Shown: piece after piece, positions 1 to 5,009 of the stretch
How the letters are laid out: each line of letters begins with the position of its first letter
Numbering within the stretch: position 1 is the first letter of the stretch
Notes under the pieces: generated by a model
What the model saw: the letters and a program-made list of their open reading frames with translations, nothing else
Databases searched by the model: none
What the model was told of the DNA's origin: nothing
Assembly: GCA_905203195.1 (NCBI GenBank)
Contig: CAJKVD010000086.1
Span: 1-5,009, forward strand
Reading direction: 5' to 3'
DNA length: 5,009 bases
DNA from: an uncultured Clostridium sp.
Lineage (GTDB): Bacteria; Bacillota; Clostridia; TANB77; CAG-508
Program-made: the position numbers and the translations under genes

Positions 1-13
1 TTTCTTATGTAAC

Positions 14-40
14 AATAAAAGGGATATTATCCCTTTTATT
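14..40 (-). terminator. Rho-independent terminator ending the ftsEX-hydrolase operon
   Basis: A perfect inverted repeat has arms 14-25 and 29-40 and a 3-base loop (12 base pairs, with a GGG/CCC core inside A/T arms). On the minus strand the descending arm ends CCCTTTTATT and continues GTT, giving a U-rich 3' end. The stem begins within the TAA stop (41-39) of the second hydrolase, so there is almost no 3' untranslated region. The A-rich ascending arm would also give a U-tract for a plus-strand transcript, so it may act in both directions. Confidence 0.85.
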
Positions 41-1331
41 AGAAATAATTATTTGGATTTACCCTAGAATCATCTCCATATCTTGTTGCACTATAACTAT
101 AGTGGTATGGTGATTTTCTAACTTCAAAGTGTAAATGTGGTCCACTTGAATTTCCTGTGCTTCCACTTTTCATTATTACTTGCCCTTGTGATACTATTTG
201 ACCAGGTGAAACACATACAGAACCTGCTGTTCCATGGCCATAAATTGTTTGTAATCCATTTGTGTGTTGTATTATAACATGTGTACCATAACTATATGTT
301 AAATTTCCAACTGTTAGAACAACTCCATCTGCTGCTGCATAAACTGGTGTTCCTGAACTAACTGCATAATCTATTGCTCCATGGAATCTTCCACTTGAGT
401 AATATCCATTTGTTGAAATTGTTCCTCCACTTACAGGTCTAATAAATCCTCCTGAGTTTCTGTCTGATGAGTTTCCTCCTCCGCTTGTTCCTCCCGAATT
501 ATTATTTCCTGAGTTATTGTTGTTTTTATTAGAATTATTATTTTTTGATGCTTGTTCTTGCTTTCTTTTTCTTTCTAATTCTTCTAATTGTTTTTGATAT
601 TTTCTTTGTGCCTCTGCGACTTCTGCTTGTATTTTTTGGTTATCTTCTGTTAATTGGTCTATTTCTTTTTGTAATTCTTGCTCTTCAGAAGAAAGCTTTG
701 CTACATATGTTGTTTTTTCGCTTTTCTTTGATTGTAATTGTGTGGATACACTTTGTTTGCTTGCTTTTGCTGTTGTTAATTCTTGTTTTCCTTCTTCTAT
801 TTCTTGTTTTGCTGTTTCTATTTCTTTTTTCTCTTTATCTATTTCTTTTAATAAATCAAGATCATATTGTGCTATTTCTGATACTATGTAATAACTAGAT
901 ATAAAATCTGTTAAACTTTCTGATGATAATAATATGTCTAAATATGACGTGTCTCCTGATTCATATAGTGCTACAATTCTAGTCTCTAAATTTTTTTGTT
1001 GTTCTTCATAATTATTTTGTGCTTTTTCTAGTTTTGCATTTGAATCTTGTATTTTTTGATTTGCATCTGCTATTTTGTTATCTAATTCATTTATTTGTGT
1101 TTGATAATCTTGTATTTGTGAATTAAGTGTGTCTACTTCTTTTTGTGTTGTATCTTTTGTTTTTTGTACTTCTTGTTTTTGTGCTTCCGCTTCTTTTTTC
1201 TTATCTTCATTTTCTTGTTGCTGTGCTTTTAATTGTTGCTCTTCTGCAGTTACTGCAAATGCCGAATTTGCACTAGAAATTATTATAAGTATTAACATTA
1301 GACATACAATTTTTTGACATATATTTTTCAT
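39..1331 (-). CDS. Secreted coiled-coil M23 (LytM-type) peptidoglycan endopeptidase, FtsEX partner candidate (second copy)
   Basis: Paralogue of the preceding gene, 430 residues. Residues 1-26 form a Sec signal peptide (basic start, LMLILIII core, cleavage after AFA). Residues 27-261 are a strongly charged Q/E/K coiled coil with the hinge at 115-168 (ALYESGDTSYLDILL, TDFISSYY), the PcsB/CwlO-like docking domain. Residues 262-296 are an Asn/Gly/Ser linker absent from the first copy. The M23 domain (about 298-428) keeps HGAID (H317, D321), IYGH (H366) and HLHFEV (H399, H401), so a zinc site and catalytic histidines are present and activity is expected. It lacks the RTHPI-type loop before the first zinc ligand that the first copy has, and carries a Tyr-rich insert (407-423) before the terminal VNPNNYF. 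The start is fixed by a perfect AGGAGG. It is last in the operon, ending at a terminator that overlaps its TAA stop. The inferred role is a second FtsEX-controlled wall hydrolase; the substrate bond is unknown. Confidence 0.93.
   Translation of the reverse strand: MKNICQKIVCLMLILIIISSANSAFAVTAEEQQLKAQQQENEDKKKEAEAQKQEVQKTKDTTQKEVDTLNSQIQDYQTQINELDNKIADANQKIQDSNAKLEKAQNNYEEQQKNLETRIVALYESGDTSYLDILLSSESLTDFISSYYIVSEIAQYDLDLLKEIDKEKKEIETAKQEIEEGKQELTTAKASKQSVSTQLQSKKSEKTTYVAKLSSEEQELQKEIDQLTEDNQKIQAEVAEAQRKYQKQLEELERKRKQEQASKNNNSNKNNNNSGNNNSGGTSGGGNSSDRNSGGFIRPVSGGTISTNGYYSSGRFHGAIDYAVSSGTPVYAAADGVVLTVGNLTYSYGTHVIIQHTNGLQTIYGHGTAGSVCVSPGQIVSQGQVIMKSGSTGNSSGPHLHFEVRKSPYHYSYSATRYGDDSRVNPNNYF
444..548 (-). 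other. Asn/Gly/Ser-rich linker between coiled coil and M23 domain of the second hydrolase
   Basis: Residues 262-296 consist almost wholly of Asn, Ser and Gly with a few Lys, Asp and Arg, including runs such as KNNNNSGNNNSGG. It should be a flexible tether letting the catalytic domain swing away from the coiled coil. The simple composition makes length variation between strains likely. Confidence 0.75.
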
Positions 1332-1336
1332 ATGTT

Positions 1337-1342
1337 CCTCCT
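1337..1342 (-). promoter_or_regulatory. Strong ribosome binding site of the second hydrolase
   Basis: The minus strand reads AGGAGG, a perfect Shine-Dalgarno core, 5 bases before the ATG at 1331-1329. It is the best ribosome binding site in the window and fixes the start. This last gene may therefore be translated well despite being promoter-distal. Confidence 0.85.
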
Positions 1343-1350
1343 CTTTCCTG

Positions 1351-1356
1351 ATTATA
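1351..1356 (-). promoter_or_regulatory. Possible weak internal promoter (-10 only) before the second hydrolase
   Basis: The minus strand carries a perfect TATAAT at 1356-1351 in the 47-base gap between the hydrolase genes. The best -35 at 17-base spacing (GTAAAA, 1379-1374) matches only 3 of 6 bases. Transcription would start near 1344, leaving a leader of about a dozen bases with the ribosome binding site at its very start. A 5-base inverted repeat (CCTGA/TCAGG, 1347-1351 and 1368-1372) flanks the region. It may be chance in AT-rich DNA. Confidence 0.22.
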
Positions 1357-1378
1357 TTTTTGTTTTTTCAGGTTTTTA

Positions 1379-2617
1379 CTACTGATTTGTTTCCGTGTTT
1401 TTAGTTTTGTCTTCTACTGTTGTGTTTGCTTCAGTTGTATTTGCATTATTTTGTTGTGCTTTATCTTCTTCTGAATTTGGCACTATTCCATTTGTTATAT
1501 ATGGCATTGGATTTGTTACCTCACCATTTTTTCTAACTTCAAAGTGTGCATGTGCCCCCGTTGAATAGCCTGTTGATCCTACTTTTAATACTGCTTGATT
1601 TCTCTTTACAGTATCTCCTGCTTTTACTAAAAATTCTGAGCCATGTGCATATAATGTTGAAATTCCTCCTCCATGGTCTATTACTACCATTTTTCCATAT
1701 GCTACATTATATTCTGCTTTTACTACTATTCCATCATTTGCTGCTACAAAATTTGCTCCCATTGGTGCTGATATGTCAACACCTGTATGTAATTTGTATA
1801 CTTTTGTTATTGGATGTGTTCTCATTCCATATGGTGAGCTTATTTTGGTATATCCTGGAACTGGCCATGCCAATTCTCCCCCTATGTATGTTGTATCTAT
1901 ATCTGATTTTGCTAATTCTACTAGTTGAGCATTTACTTCTGATAATACACGATTATATTCATCTAATTTTTCTTGTGTTTCTTTCTCTTTATCTGATAAT
2001 TTACTTACATAACTTTCTCTTAATACTTTTGTAGATTGTAATACTTTTGATGCTCTTGTTTGTTTTTCTATTATTGTTGCTACTTCTGTTCTTTCTTTTT
2101 CTAATTTTTCCTTTGTGTTTTCTATATTATGCTTTCTTTCTCCTATTTCTTTTAGCATATCTGAATCATATTCTGCTATTTCTGATAATACATAATAGCT
2201 TGATATAAAATCTGTTATGCTTGTTGATTTTAACATTATGTCTAAATATTGTGTATCTCCTGCCTCATATAGTGCCACTACTCTTTGTTCAAATATTTCT
2301 TTTTGGCTATCATATTTTTCTTGTTCTTCTTTTTGTTGTTCTTCTAATTGTTGTATTGTTGTTTGCAATATTTGGACTTTTTCTGTTGTTTCTGATAATT
2401 CTTTTTCTGCATTTGCTATTTTTTCGTCTAATTTTTGTACCTGTTCTAAATTTTCTGTAATATCCATTTTTAAGTCTGATAGTTCATTATTTGCTTGATT
2501 TATCTGATCTTGTACCTGCTGTTGTTTATTTTGCAATTCTGATGTATTTGCTGCAAATGCTATTGTTGTAATACTACATATCAAACAAATTAATATTATA
2601 CATAAAAATTTACGCAT
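1379..2617 (-). CDS. Secreted coiled-coil M23 (LytM-type) peptidoglycan endopeptidase, FtsEX partner candidate (first copy)
   Basis: Predicted exported zinc metallopeptidase cutting peptide cross-links in peptidoglycan. From the preferred start (2617; an ATG at 2626 adds three residues) it has 412 residues. Residues 1-22 form a Sec signal peptide (MRKF, hydrophobic stretch, cleavage after AFA); no lipobox is seen. Residues 23-245 are a Q/E/K-rich coiled coil interrupted by a conserved hinge (109-162) containing ALYEAGDTQYLDIML and TDFISSYY, as in the PcsB/CwlO/EnvC-type N-terminal domain. The M23 domain spans about 250-374: HTGVD (H277, D281) and HAHFEV (H356, H358) give the zinc site and a catalytic His, and LYAH (H325) the other catalytic His. 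Unlike Enterobacterial EnvC, whose LytM domain is degenerate, this set is complete, so activity is expected. Residues 380-412 form a low-complexity N/T/E-rich tail of unknown role. It follows ftsX by 14 bases in the same operon, so control by FtsEX is inferred. The family is sure; the cleavage specificity is not readable. Confidence 0.93.
   Translation of the reverse strand: MRKFLCIILICLICSITTIAFAANTSELQNKQQQVQDQINQANNELSDLKMDITENLEQVQKLDEKIANAEKELSETTEKVQILQTTIQQLEEQQKEEQEKYDSQKEIFEQRVVALYEAGDTQYLDIMLKSTSITDFISSYYVLSEIAEYDSDMLKEIGERKHNIENTKEKLEKERTEVATIIEKQTRASKVLQSTKVLRESYVSKLSDKEKETQEKLDEYNRVLSEVNAQLVELAKSDIDTTYIGGELAWPVPGYTKISSPYGMRTHPITKVYKLHTGVDISAPMGANFVAANDGIVVKAEYNVAYGKMVVIDHGGGISTLYAHGSEFLVKAGDTVKRNQAVLKVGSTGYSTGAHAHFEVRKNGEVTNPMPYITNGIVPNSEEDKAQQNNANTTEANTTVEDKTKNTETNQ
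1382..1480 (-). other. Low-complexity N/T/E/K-rich C-terminal tail of the first hydrolase
   Basis: After the M23 domain ends near NPMPYITNG, 33 residues remain, rich in Asn, Thr, Glu and Lys, with the near-repeated short units NTTEA and NTTVED. No fold, cell-wall-binding domain or sorting signal is recognisable. It is probably disordered. The second hydrolase has no such tail. Confidence 0.6.
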
Positions 2618-2626
2618 TACCTTCAT

Positions 2627-2632
2627 TCCTTT
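2627..2632 (-). promoter_or_regulatory. Ribosome binding site that decides the start of the first hydrolase
   Basis: The minus strand reads AAAGGA, 9 bases before the ATG at 2617-2615. It directly abuts the earlier in-frame ATG at 2626-2624 with no spacer, too close for initiation there. It overlaps the ftsX stop codon, pointing to coupled translation. Confidence 0.6.
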
Positions 2633-3534
2633 TATACTTTTAAATATTTTCTCATAGATACTACACTTCCTATTGTTCCTATACCTATTCCTAAAATTAA
2701 ATATACTATAATTATTGATGTTAGCATTTCATTTAATCCTACTAAATTCATTCCCATTACTTTTACTAAATCAGAACTTGCCATTTTTGTTGTTATTAAA
2801 CTATATGCTCCTCCTACAAGTATAATTGATATTATACTTGATATTATTCCTATAACAATACCTTCTACAATAAATGGCCATCTTATAAAACTGTTTGTTG
2901 CTCCAACATATTTCATTATTGATATTTCTTTTCTTCTTGAATGTACTGTTAATTTTATTGTATTTGAAATTATGAATGTTGAAATTATTATTAATAACAA
3001 TAATATTATTCCTGTTGCTATTCTTATTACTTTTGCTATTGATATTAACTTCATTGCTGTTTCATTACTATTGGTTATTTTTACTACATTGTCTATTTTT
3101 TCTACTTCTGATTGTATTGTCTTACTACGTTCAAGATCTGTTACTTTTACTATATAGGAAGCTTTTATTTTTTGGACATTAAATCCGTCTAGTACTCCTT
3201 TTTCGTCTTTTAGTTTTTCTTTCATAGTATTAAGTCCTTGTTCTTTTGAAACAAATTCTATTGTGCTTATCCCATCTAATGCTCTTATATCCTCTTTTAC
3301 TTTGTCCATTTCTTCTTGTGTAGCATCTTCTTTCATGAATACCTGAAACCCTTGTTGTAATTTTAGATTGTCTACAAAATGATTTACATTTTCACCTATT
3401 ATTAAGAAAAGTCCGAATATTATCATAGTAGCACACATTATAACAATTGACGCTACAGTTGACTTTTTGTTTTTAAATACATTACTAAGCCCTTCTCCAA
3501 TTAAATAACCTAATCTGTTATATTTCACAATCAT
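2632..3534 (-). CDS. ftsX: Cell division protein FtsX
   Basis: Membrane partner of FtsE; its large outside loop binds and activates peptidoglycan hydrolases or their activators. From the preferred start the product has 300 residues, the usual length. Layout: short cytoplasmic N-terminus with basic residues, TM1 about 26-47, extracytoplasmic domain about 48-169, TM2 about 170-192, a cytoplasmic loop carrying the FtsX signature RRKEISIMKYVGAT with FIRWPFIVEG after it (200-225), TM3 about 224-247, a short outer loop and TM4 about 271-293. The signature separates it from other FtsX-like permeases (MacB or LolC type), which also differ in loop layout. The start at 3534 was chosen over an in-frame ATG at 3552 because of the ribosome binding site; the gene then overlaps ftsE by 17 bases. 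Its TAA stop (2634-2632) lies within the ribosome binding site of the next gene. By family knowledge the outside domain docks coiled coils like those of the two hydrolases encoded directly downstream, which is the inferred role here. Confidence 0.96.
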   Translation of the reverse strand: MIVKYNRLGYLIGEGLSNVFKNKKSTVASIVIMCATMIIFGLFLIIGENVNHFVDNLKLQQGFQVFMKEDATQEEMDKVKEDIRALDGISTIEFVSKEQGLNTMKEKLKDEKGVLDGFNVQKIKASYIVKVTDLERSKTIQSEVEKIDNVVKITNSNETAMKLISIAKVIRIATGIILLLLIIISTFIISNTIKLTVHSRRKEISIMKYVGATNSFIRWPFIVEGIVIGIISSIISIILVGGAYSLITTKMASSDLVKVMGMNLVGLNEMLTSIIIVYLILGIGIGTIGSVVSMRKYLKV

Positions 3535-4204
3535 AACCACCTTTTTTATCATCTCTTACTATTACGCCTTTATTTATGTGTATAACTCTTTTTTTCATTT
3601 TGTCTACTATGTCTTTGGCGTGTGTTGCTACTACAACTGTTGTTCCTCTCATATTTATATCGTTTAATAGAGTCATTATATCCCATGCGGTATCTGGATC
3701 TAAATTTCCTGTTGGTTCGTCTGCAATTAGCATTGATGGGTTGTTTACCAATGCTCTTGCTAATGCTACTCTTTGTTGTTCTCCTCCTGATAATTCGTTT
3801 GGATACATTTTGGCTTTATTACTTAAACCTACAAGTGATAATATCATTGGAACTTGTCTTCTGATATGTCTTGGTGTTGCTCTTACTATATACATAGCAT
3901 ATGCTACATTGTCATATACTGTTTTGTCTGGTAATAGCCTAAAGTCTTGGAATACAACCCCCATGCTTCTTCTTAAATATGGTACTCTACTTGGTTTTAA
4001 AAATGTTGTGTCTTTTCCATTTATTATTATATTTCCTGATGTTGGTTCTTCTTCTTTTAATATTAATTTTATAAGTGTTGATTTTCCACTTCCTGATGAG
4101 CCTACTAAAAACGCAAATTCACCTTTATCTATTTTGAAATTAGCATTTTTTACAGCTTTTGTTCCTGTATCATATGTTTTGCTTACATTTCTAAATTCTA
4201 TCAT
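3518..4204 (-). CDS. ftsE: Cell division ATP-binding protein FtsE
   Basis: Cytoplasmic ATPase of the FtsEX complex, which resembles an ABC transporter but transmits a conformational signal through FtsX to cell-wall hydrolases outside the membrane. The 228-residue product has the usual FtsE length and every ABC motif: Walker A GSSGSGKST (35-43, K41), Q-loop in VVFQDFRLL (Q86), signature LSGGEQQR (138-145), Walker B MLIADEP (D162, E163), D-loop NLDP (167-170) and H-loop His195 in ATHAKD. The stretch FQDFRLLPDKTVYDNV is typical of FtsE rather than of lipoprotein-export ABC proteins such as LolD or MacB. The start at 4204 fits the family N-terminus and has a G-rich ribosome binding site. The gene ends with TAA at 3520-3518, inside the beginning of ftsX, so translation of the two is probably coupled. 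All catalytic residues are present, so an active ATPase is expected. It is first in its operon, behind a predicted promoter about 50 bases upstream. Confidence 0.97.
   Translation of the reverse strand: MIEFRNVSKTYDTGTKAVKNANFKIDKGEFAFLVGSSGSGKSTLIKLILKEEEPTSGNIIINGKDTTFLKPSRVPYLRRSMGVVFQDFRLLPDKTVYDNVAYAMYIVRATPRHIRRQVPMILSLVGLSNKAKMYPNELSGGEQQRVALARALVNNPSMLIADEPTGNLDPDTAWDIMTLLNDINMRGTTVVVATHAKDIVDKMKKRVIHINKGVIVRDDKKGGYDCEI
3537..3543 (-). promoter_or_regulatory. Ribosome binding site that decides the ftsX start
   Basis: The minus strand reads AAGGTGG just before the ATG at 3534-3532, with 5 bases between AAGG and the ATG. The alternative ATG at 3552 has only a weak AAGAG in front of it. 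The site lies inside the end of ftsE. This favours a 300-residue FtsX starting MIVKYNRLGYLI over a 306-residue form. Confidence 0.55.
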
Positions 4205-4214
4205 TTTAACTTTT

Positions 4215-4222
4215 CTCCCCTT
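4215..4222 (-). promoter_or_regulatory. Ribosome binding site of ftsE
   Basis: The minus strand reads AAGGGGAG, ending 10 bases before the ATG at 4204-4202. It is G-rich in an otherwise A/T-rich leader. The match to AAGGAGG is imperfect and the spacing is at the long end, but it supports the start at 4204, where the protein begins MIEFRNVSKTY as usual for FtsE. Confidence 0.6.
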
Positions 4223-4261
4223 TGGTTGTAAACCTTTTTATCTTTCATTCTTGTCCACTAT

Positions 4262-4290
4262 ATAATATCAATAAACATGAGTTTTTGCAA
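4262..4290 (-). promoter_or_regulatory. Predicted sigma-A-type promoter of the ftsEX-hydrolase operon
   Basis: On the minus strand a -35 box TTGCAA (4290-4285; 4 of 6 consensus bases) is followed after exactly 17 bases by a -10 box TATTAT (4267-4262; 5 of 6), preceded by TGA, giving an extended -10 (TGnTATTAT). The expected transcription start is near 4255, leaving a leader of about 50 bases before ftsE. It lies in the only sizeable intergenic gap upstream of the operon. Prediction from sequence alone; AT-rich DNA produces chance -10 boxes, but the spacing, the TG extension and the position all agree. Confidence 0.65.
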
Positions 4291-4364
4291 TAGTTTTTAG
4301 ATAAAATCTGTGCGGAATTTTTTACTCTTTTGCTATTTTTTGGCTTGTTTTCTTGTTTTTTCTT

Positions 4365-5009
4365 TTATTTTGAATTTTTTGTGAATTTTTCGACTATATC
4401 TCCTACTGTTATTTTAAAATATTTCATTAATTCTTCTGCTTTTCCTGATTTTCCAAATGTGTCTGGTATTCCCATTCTTATAACTTGTTTTGGATATAAT
4501 TCTGTTAAAACCTCTGCAATTGCACTTCCTAAACCTCCTATTATGTTATGGTCTTCTATTGATATTATTTTTTTAGTTTCTTTTGCTGATTTTACTATTA
4601 TATCTTTGTCTATTGGCTTTATTGTATGAATATCTACTACTCTTACATTTATACCTTTTTCTTTTAAAATTTTTTGTGCCTTTAGGCTTTCTGCAACTGT
4701 TACACCTGTGCTGAATATAGTTCCATCTGTACCTTCGCCAAATTGTATTCCTTTTCCTATTTTGAAATTGTAGTTTTTATCATATATTATTGGTGTTGCC
4801 AATCTTGATAATCTTAAATATACTGGACCATCTATTTTTGATATTTCTTTAACTGCCCATTTAGTTTGTGTGTCATCACTTACTGACATTACTGTCATAT
4901 TTGGTATTGTTCTCATTAAAGATATGTCTTCTATCATTTGATGTGTTGCCCCATCTTCTCCTACTGTTATTCCTGCATGTGTTGTACATATTTTTACATT
5001 TAAATTTGG
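4365..5009 (-). CDS. Transketolase, C-terminal subunit of the split type (partial, 5' end outside window)
   Basis: Transketolase moves two-carbon ketol units between sugar phosphates in the non-oxidative pentose phosphate pathway, using thiamine diphosphate; it is cytoplasmic. The 214 visible residues run in frame to the window edge, so the internal Met at 4937 is not the start. Residues 11-24 read HAGITVGEDGATHQ, the substrate-site signature; by family knowledge H11, D19 and H23 correspond to the sugar-binding His, Asp and His of yeast transketolase (H469, D477, H481). LRLSR (65-69) matches the phosphate-binding Arg region. Residues from about 93 form the transketolase C-terminal domain, with VVDIHTIKPID (124-134) and IEDHNIIGGLGSAIAE (151-166). 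DXS is the main alternative, but it normally reads DRAG...DGPTHQG here, so the split transketolase subunit fits better. The missing part should be the rest of the pyrimidine-binding domain. The stop TAA at 4367-4365 is followed by A-rich sequence without a clear terminator. The relation to the ftsEX operon looks positional only. Confidence 0.93.
   Translation of the reverse strand, partial: PNLNVKICTTHAGITVGEDGATHQMIEDISLMRTIPNMTVMSVSDDTQTKWAVKEISKIDGPVYLRLSRLATPIIYDKNYNFKIGKGIQFGEGTDGTIFSTGVTVAESLKAQKILKEKGINVRVVDIHTIKPIDKDIIVKSAKETKKIISIEDHNIIGGLGSAIAEVLTELYPKQVIRMGIPDTFGKSGKAEELMKYFKITVGDIVEKFTKNSK

Noticed and set aside
545..898. Plus-strand open frame giving a Leu/Phe/Val-rich, membrane-like protein
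   Set aside because: It lies antisense within the coiled-coil region of the second hydrolase. Glu/Lys/Gln codons read backwards give Phe/Leu/Cys, so the hydrophobic look is an artefact. It has no ribosome binding site or family resemblance.
1347..1372. Hairpin CCTGA/TCAGG between the two hydrolase genes as a terminator
   Set aside because: Only five base pairs with a 16-base loop and no U-tract after it. It is too weak to terminate, and the second gene has a strong ribosome binding site directly after.
1546..2034. Plus-strand open frame of 162 codons, Leu-rich
   Set aside because: Antisense to the first hydrolase, whose minus frame has a signal peptide, coiled coil and full M23 motifs. The composition is that of a shadow frame.
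39..2617. The two hydrolase genes as a frameshifted or fused single gene
   Set aside because: Each has its own signal peptide, coiled coil, complete M23 domain, stop codon and ribosome binding site, so they are two intact paralogues.
3576..4265. Plus-strand open frame of 229 codons opposite ftsE
   Set aside because: The minus frame contains every ABC ATPase motif. The plus frame shows no domain, and long shadow frames opposite conserved genes are common at this base composition.
4330..4629. Plus-strand open frame of 99 codons starting in the intergenic gap
   Set aside because: It runs antisense into the transketolase gene, has no ribosome binding site and is Phe/Ile/Ser-rich as expected from A-rich minus-strand sequence.
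4365..4937. Treating the Met at 4937 as the start of a short transketolase-like protein
   Set aside because: The frame stays open to the window edge, and the 24 residues before this Met contain the conserved HAGITVGEDGATHQ signature, so the Met is internal.
1..5009. CRISPR array, tRNA, rRNA, riboswitch or mobile element
   Set aside because: No regularly spaced repeats, cloverleaf, conserved rRNA sequence, transposase frame or terminal inverted repeats are visible; nearly all of the window is accounted for by the five genes.

Overview
The window reads as chromosomal DNA of a very AT-rich, Gram-positive bacterium, most likely a member of the Clostridia or a related low-GC Bacillota. The reasons are the strong A/T codon bias, G-rich Shine-Dalgarno sites, Sec signal peptides followed by coiled-coil peptidoglycan hydrolases, a Gram-positive-type FtsEX pair and a transketolase of the split (two-subunit) type. 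All readable genes lie on the minus strand, so transcription runs from high to low coordinates. Only standard stops (TAA, TAG) end the genes, and TGA is never needed as a sense codon. I see no rRNA, tRNA, CRISPR array, insertion sequence or prophage signal. Species assignment is not possible from this sequence alone.

Layout in the direction of transcription: (1) 5009-4365, the C-terminal 214 residues of a transketolase C-terminal subunit, cut by the window edge. (2) 4364-4205, an intergenic region with a good sigma-A-type promoter (-35 at 4285-4290, extended -10 at 4262-4267, 17-base spacer) and no clear terminator for the upstream gene. (3) ftsE, 4204-3518. (4) ftsX, best start at 3534, overlapping ftsE by 17 bases. 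(5) A secreted coiled-coil plus M23 peptidase, best start at 2617, its ribosome binding site overlapping the ftsX stop. (6) After a 47-base gap with a strong AGGAGG site, a second secreted coiled-coil plus M23 peptidase (1331-39). (7) A rho-independent terminator (14-40) whose stem overlaps the last stop codon. The promoter and terminator bracket a four-gene unit that looks complete.

How the genes fit together: FtsE (ATPase) and FtsX (four-helix membrane protein with a large outside loop) form an ABC-type machine that transmits ATP hydrolysis across the membrane to switch on cell-wall hydrolases. Known partners include EnvC in Enterobacteria, PcsB in streptococci and CwlO in Bacillus, all of which carry an N-terminal coiled coil. 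Here the same transcription unit supplies two exported proteins with PcsB/EnvC-like coiled coils and M23 (LytM) domains that keep their zinc and catalytic residues. The inference is that both are FtsEX-controlled peptidoglycan endopeptidases acting in division or elongation.

The most interesting point is the tandem pair. The coiled-coil hinge segment is very similar in the two proteins (37 of 54 residues identical by hand alignment), while the catalytic domains, linkers and tails have diverged. This suggests one FtsX docking surface serving two different enzymes.
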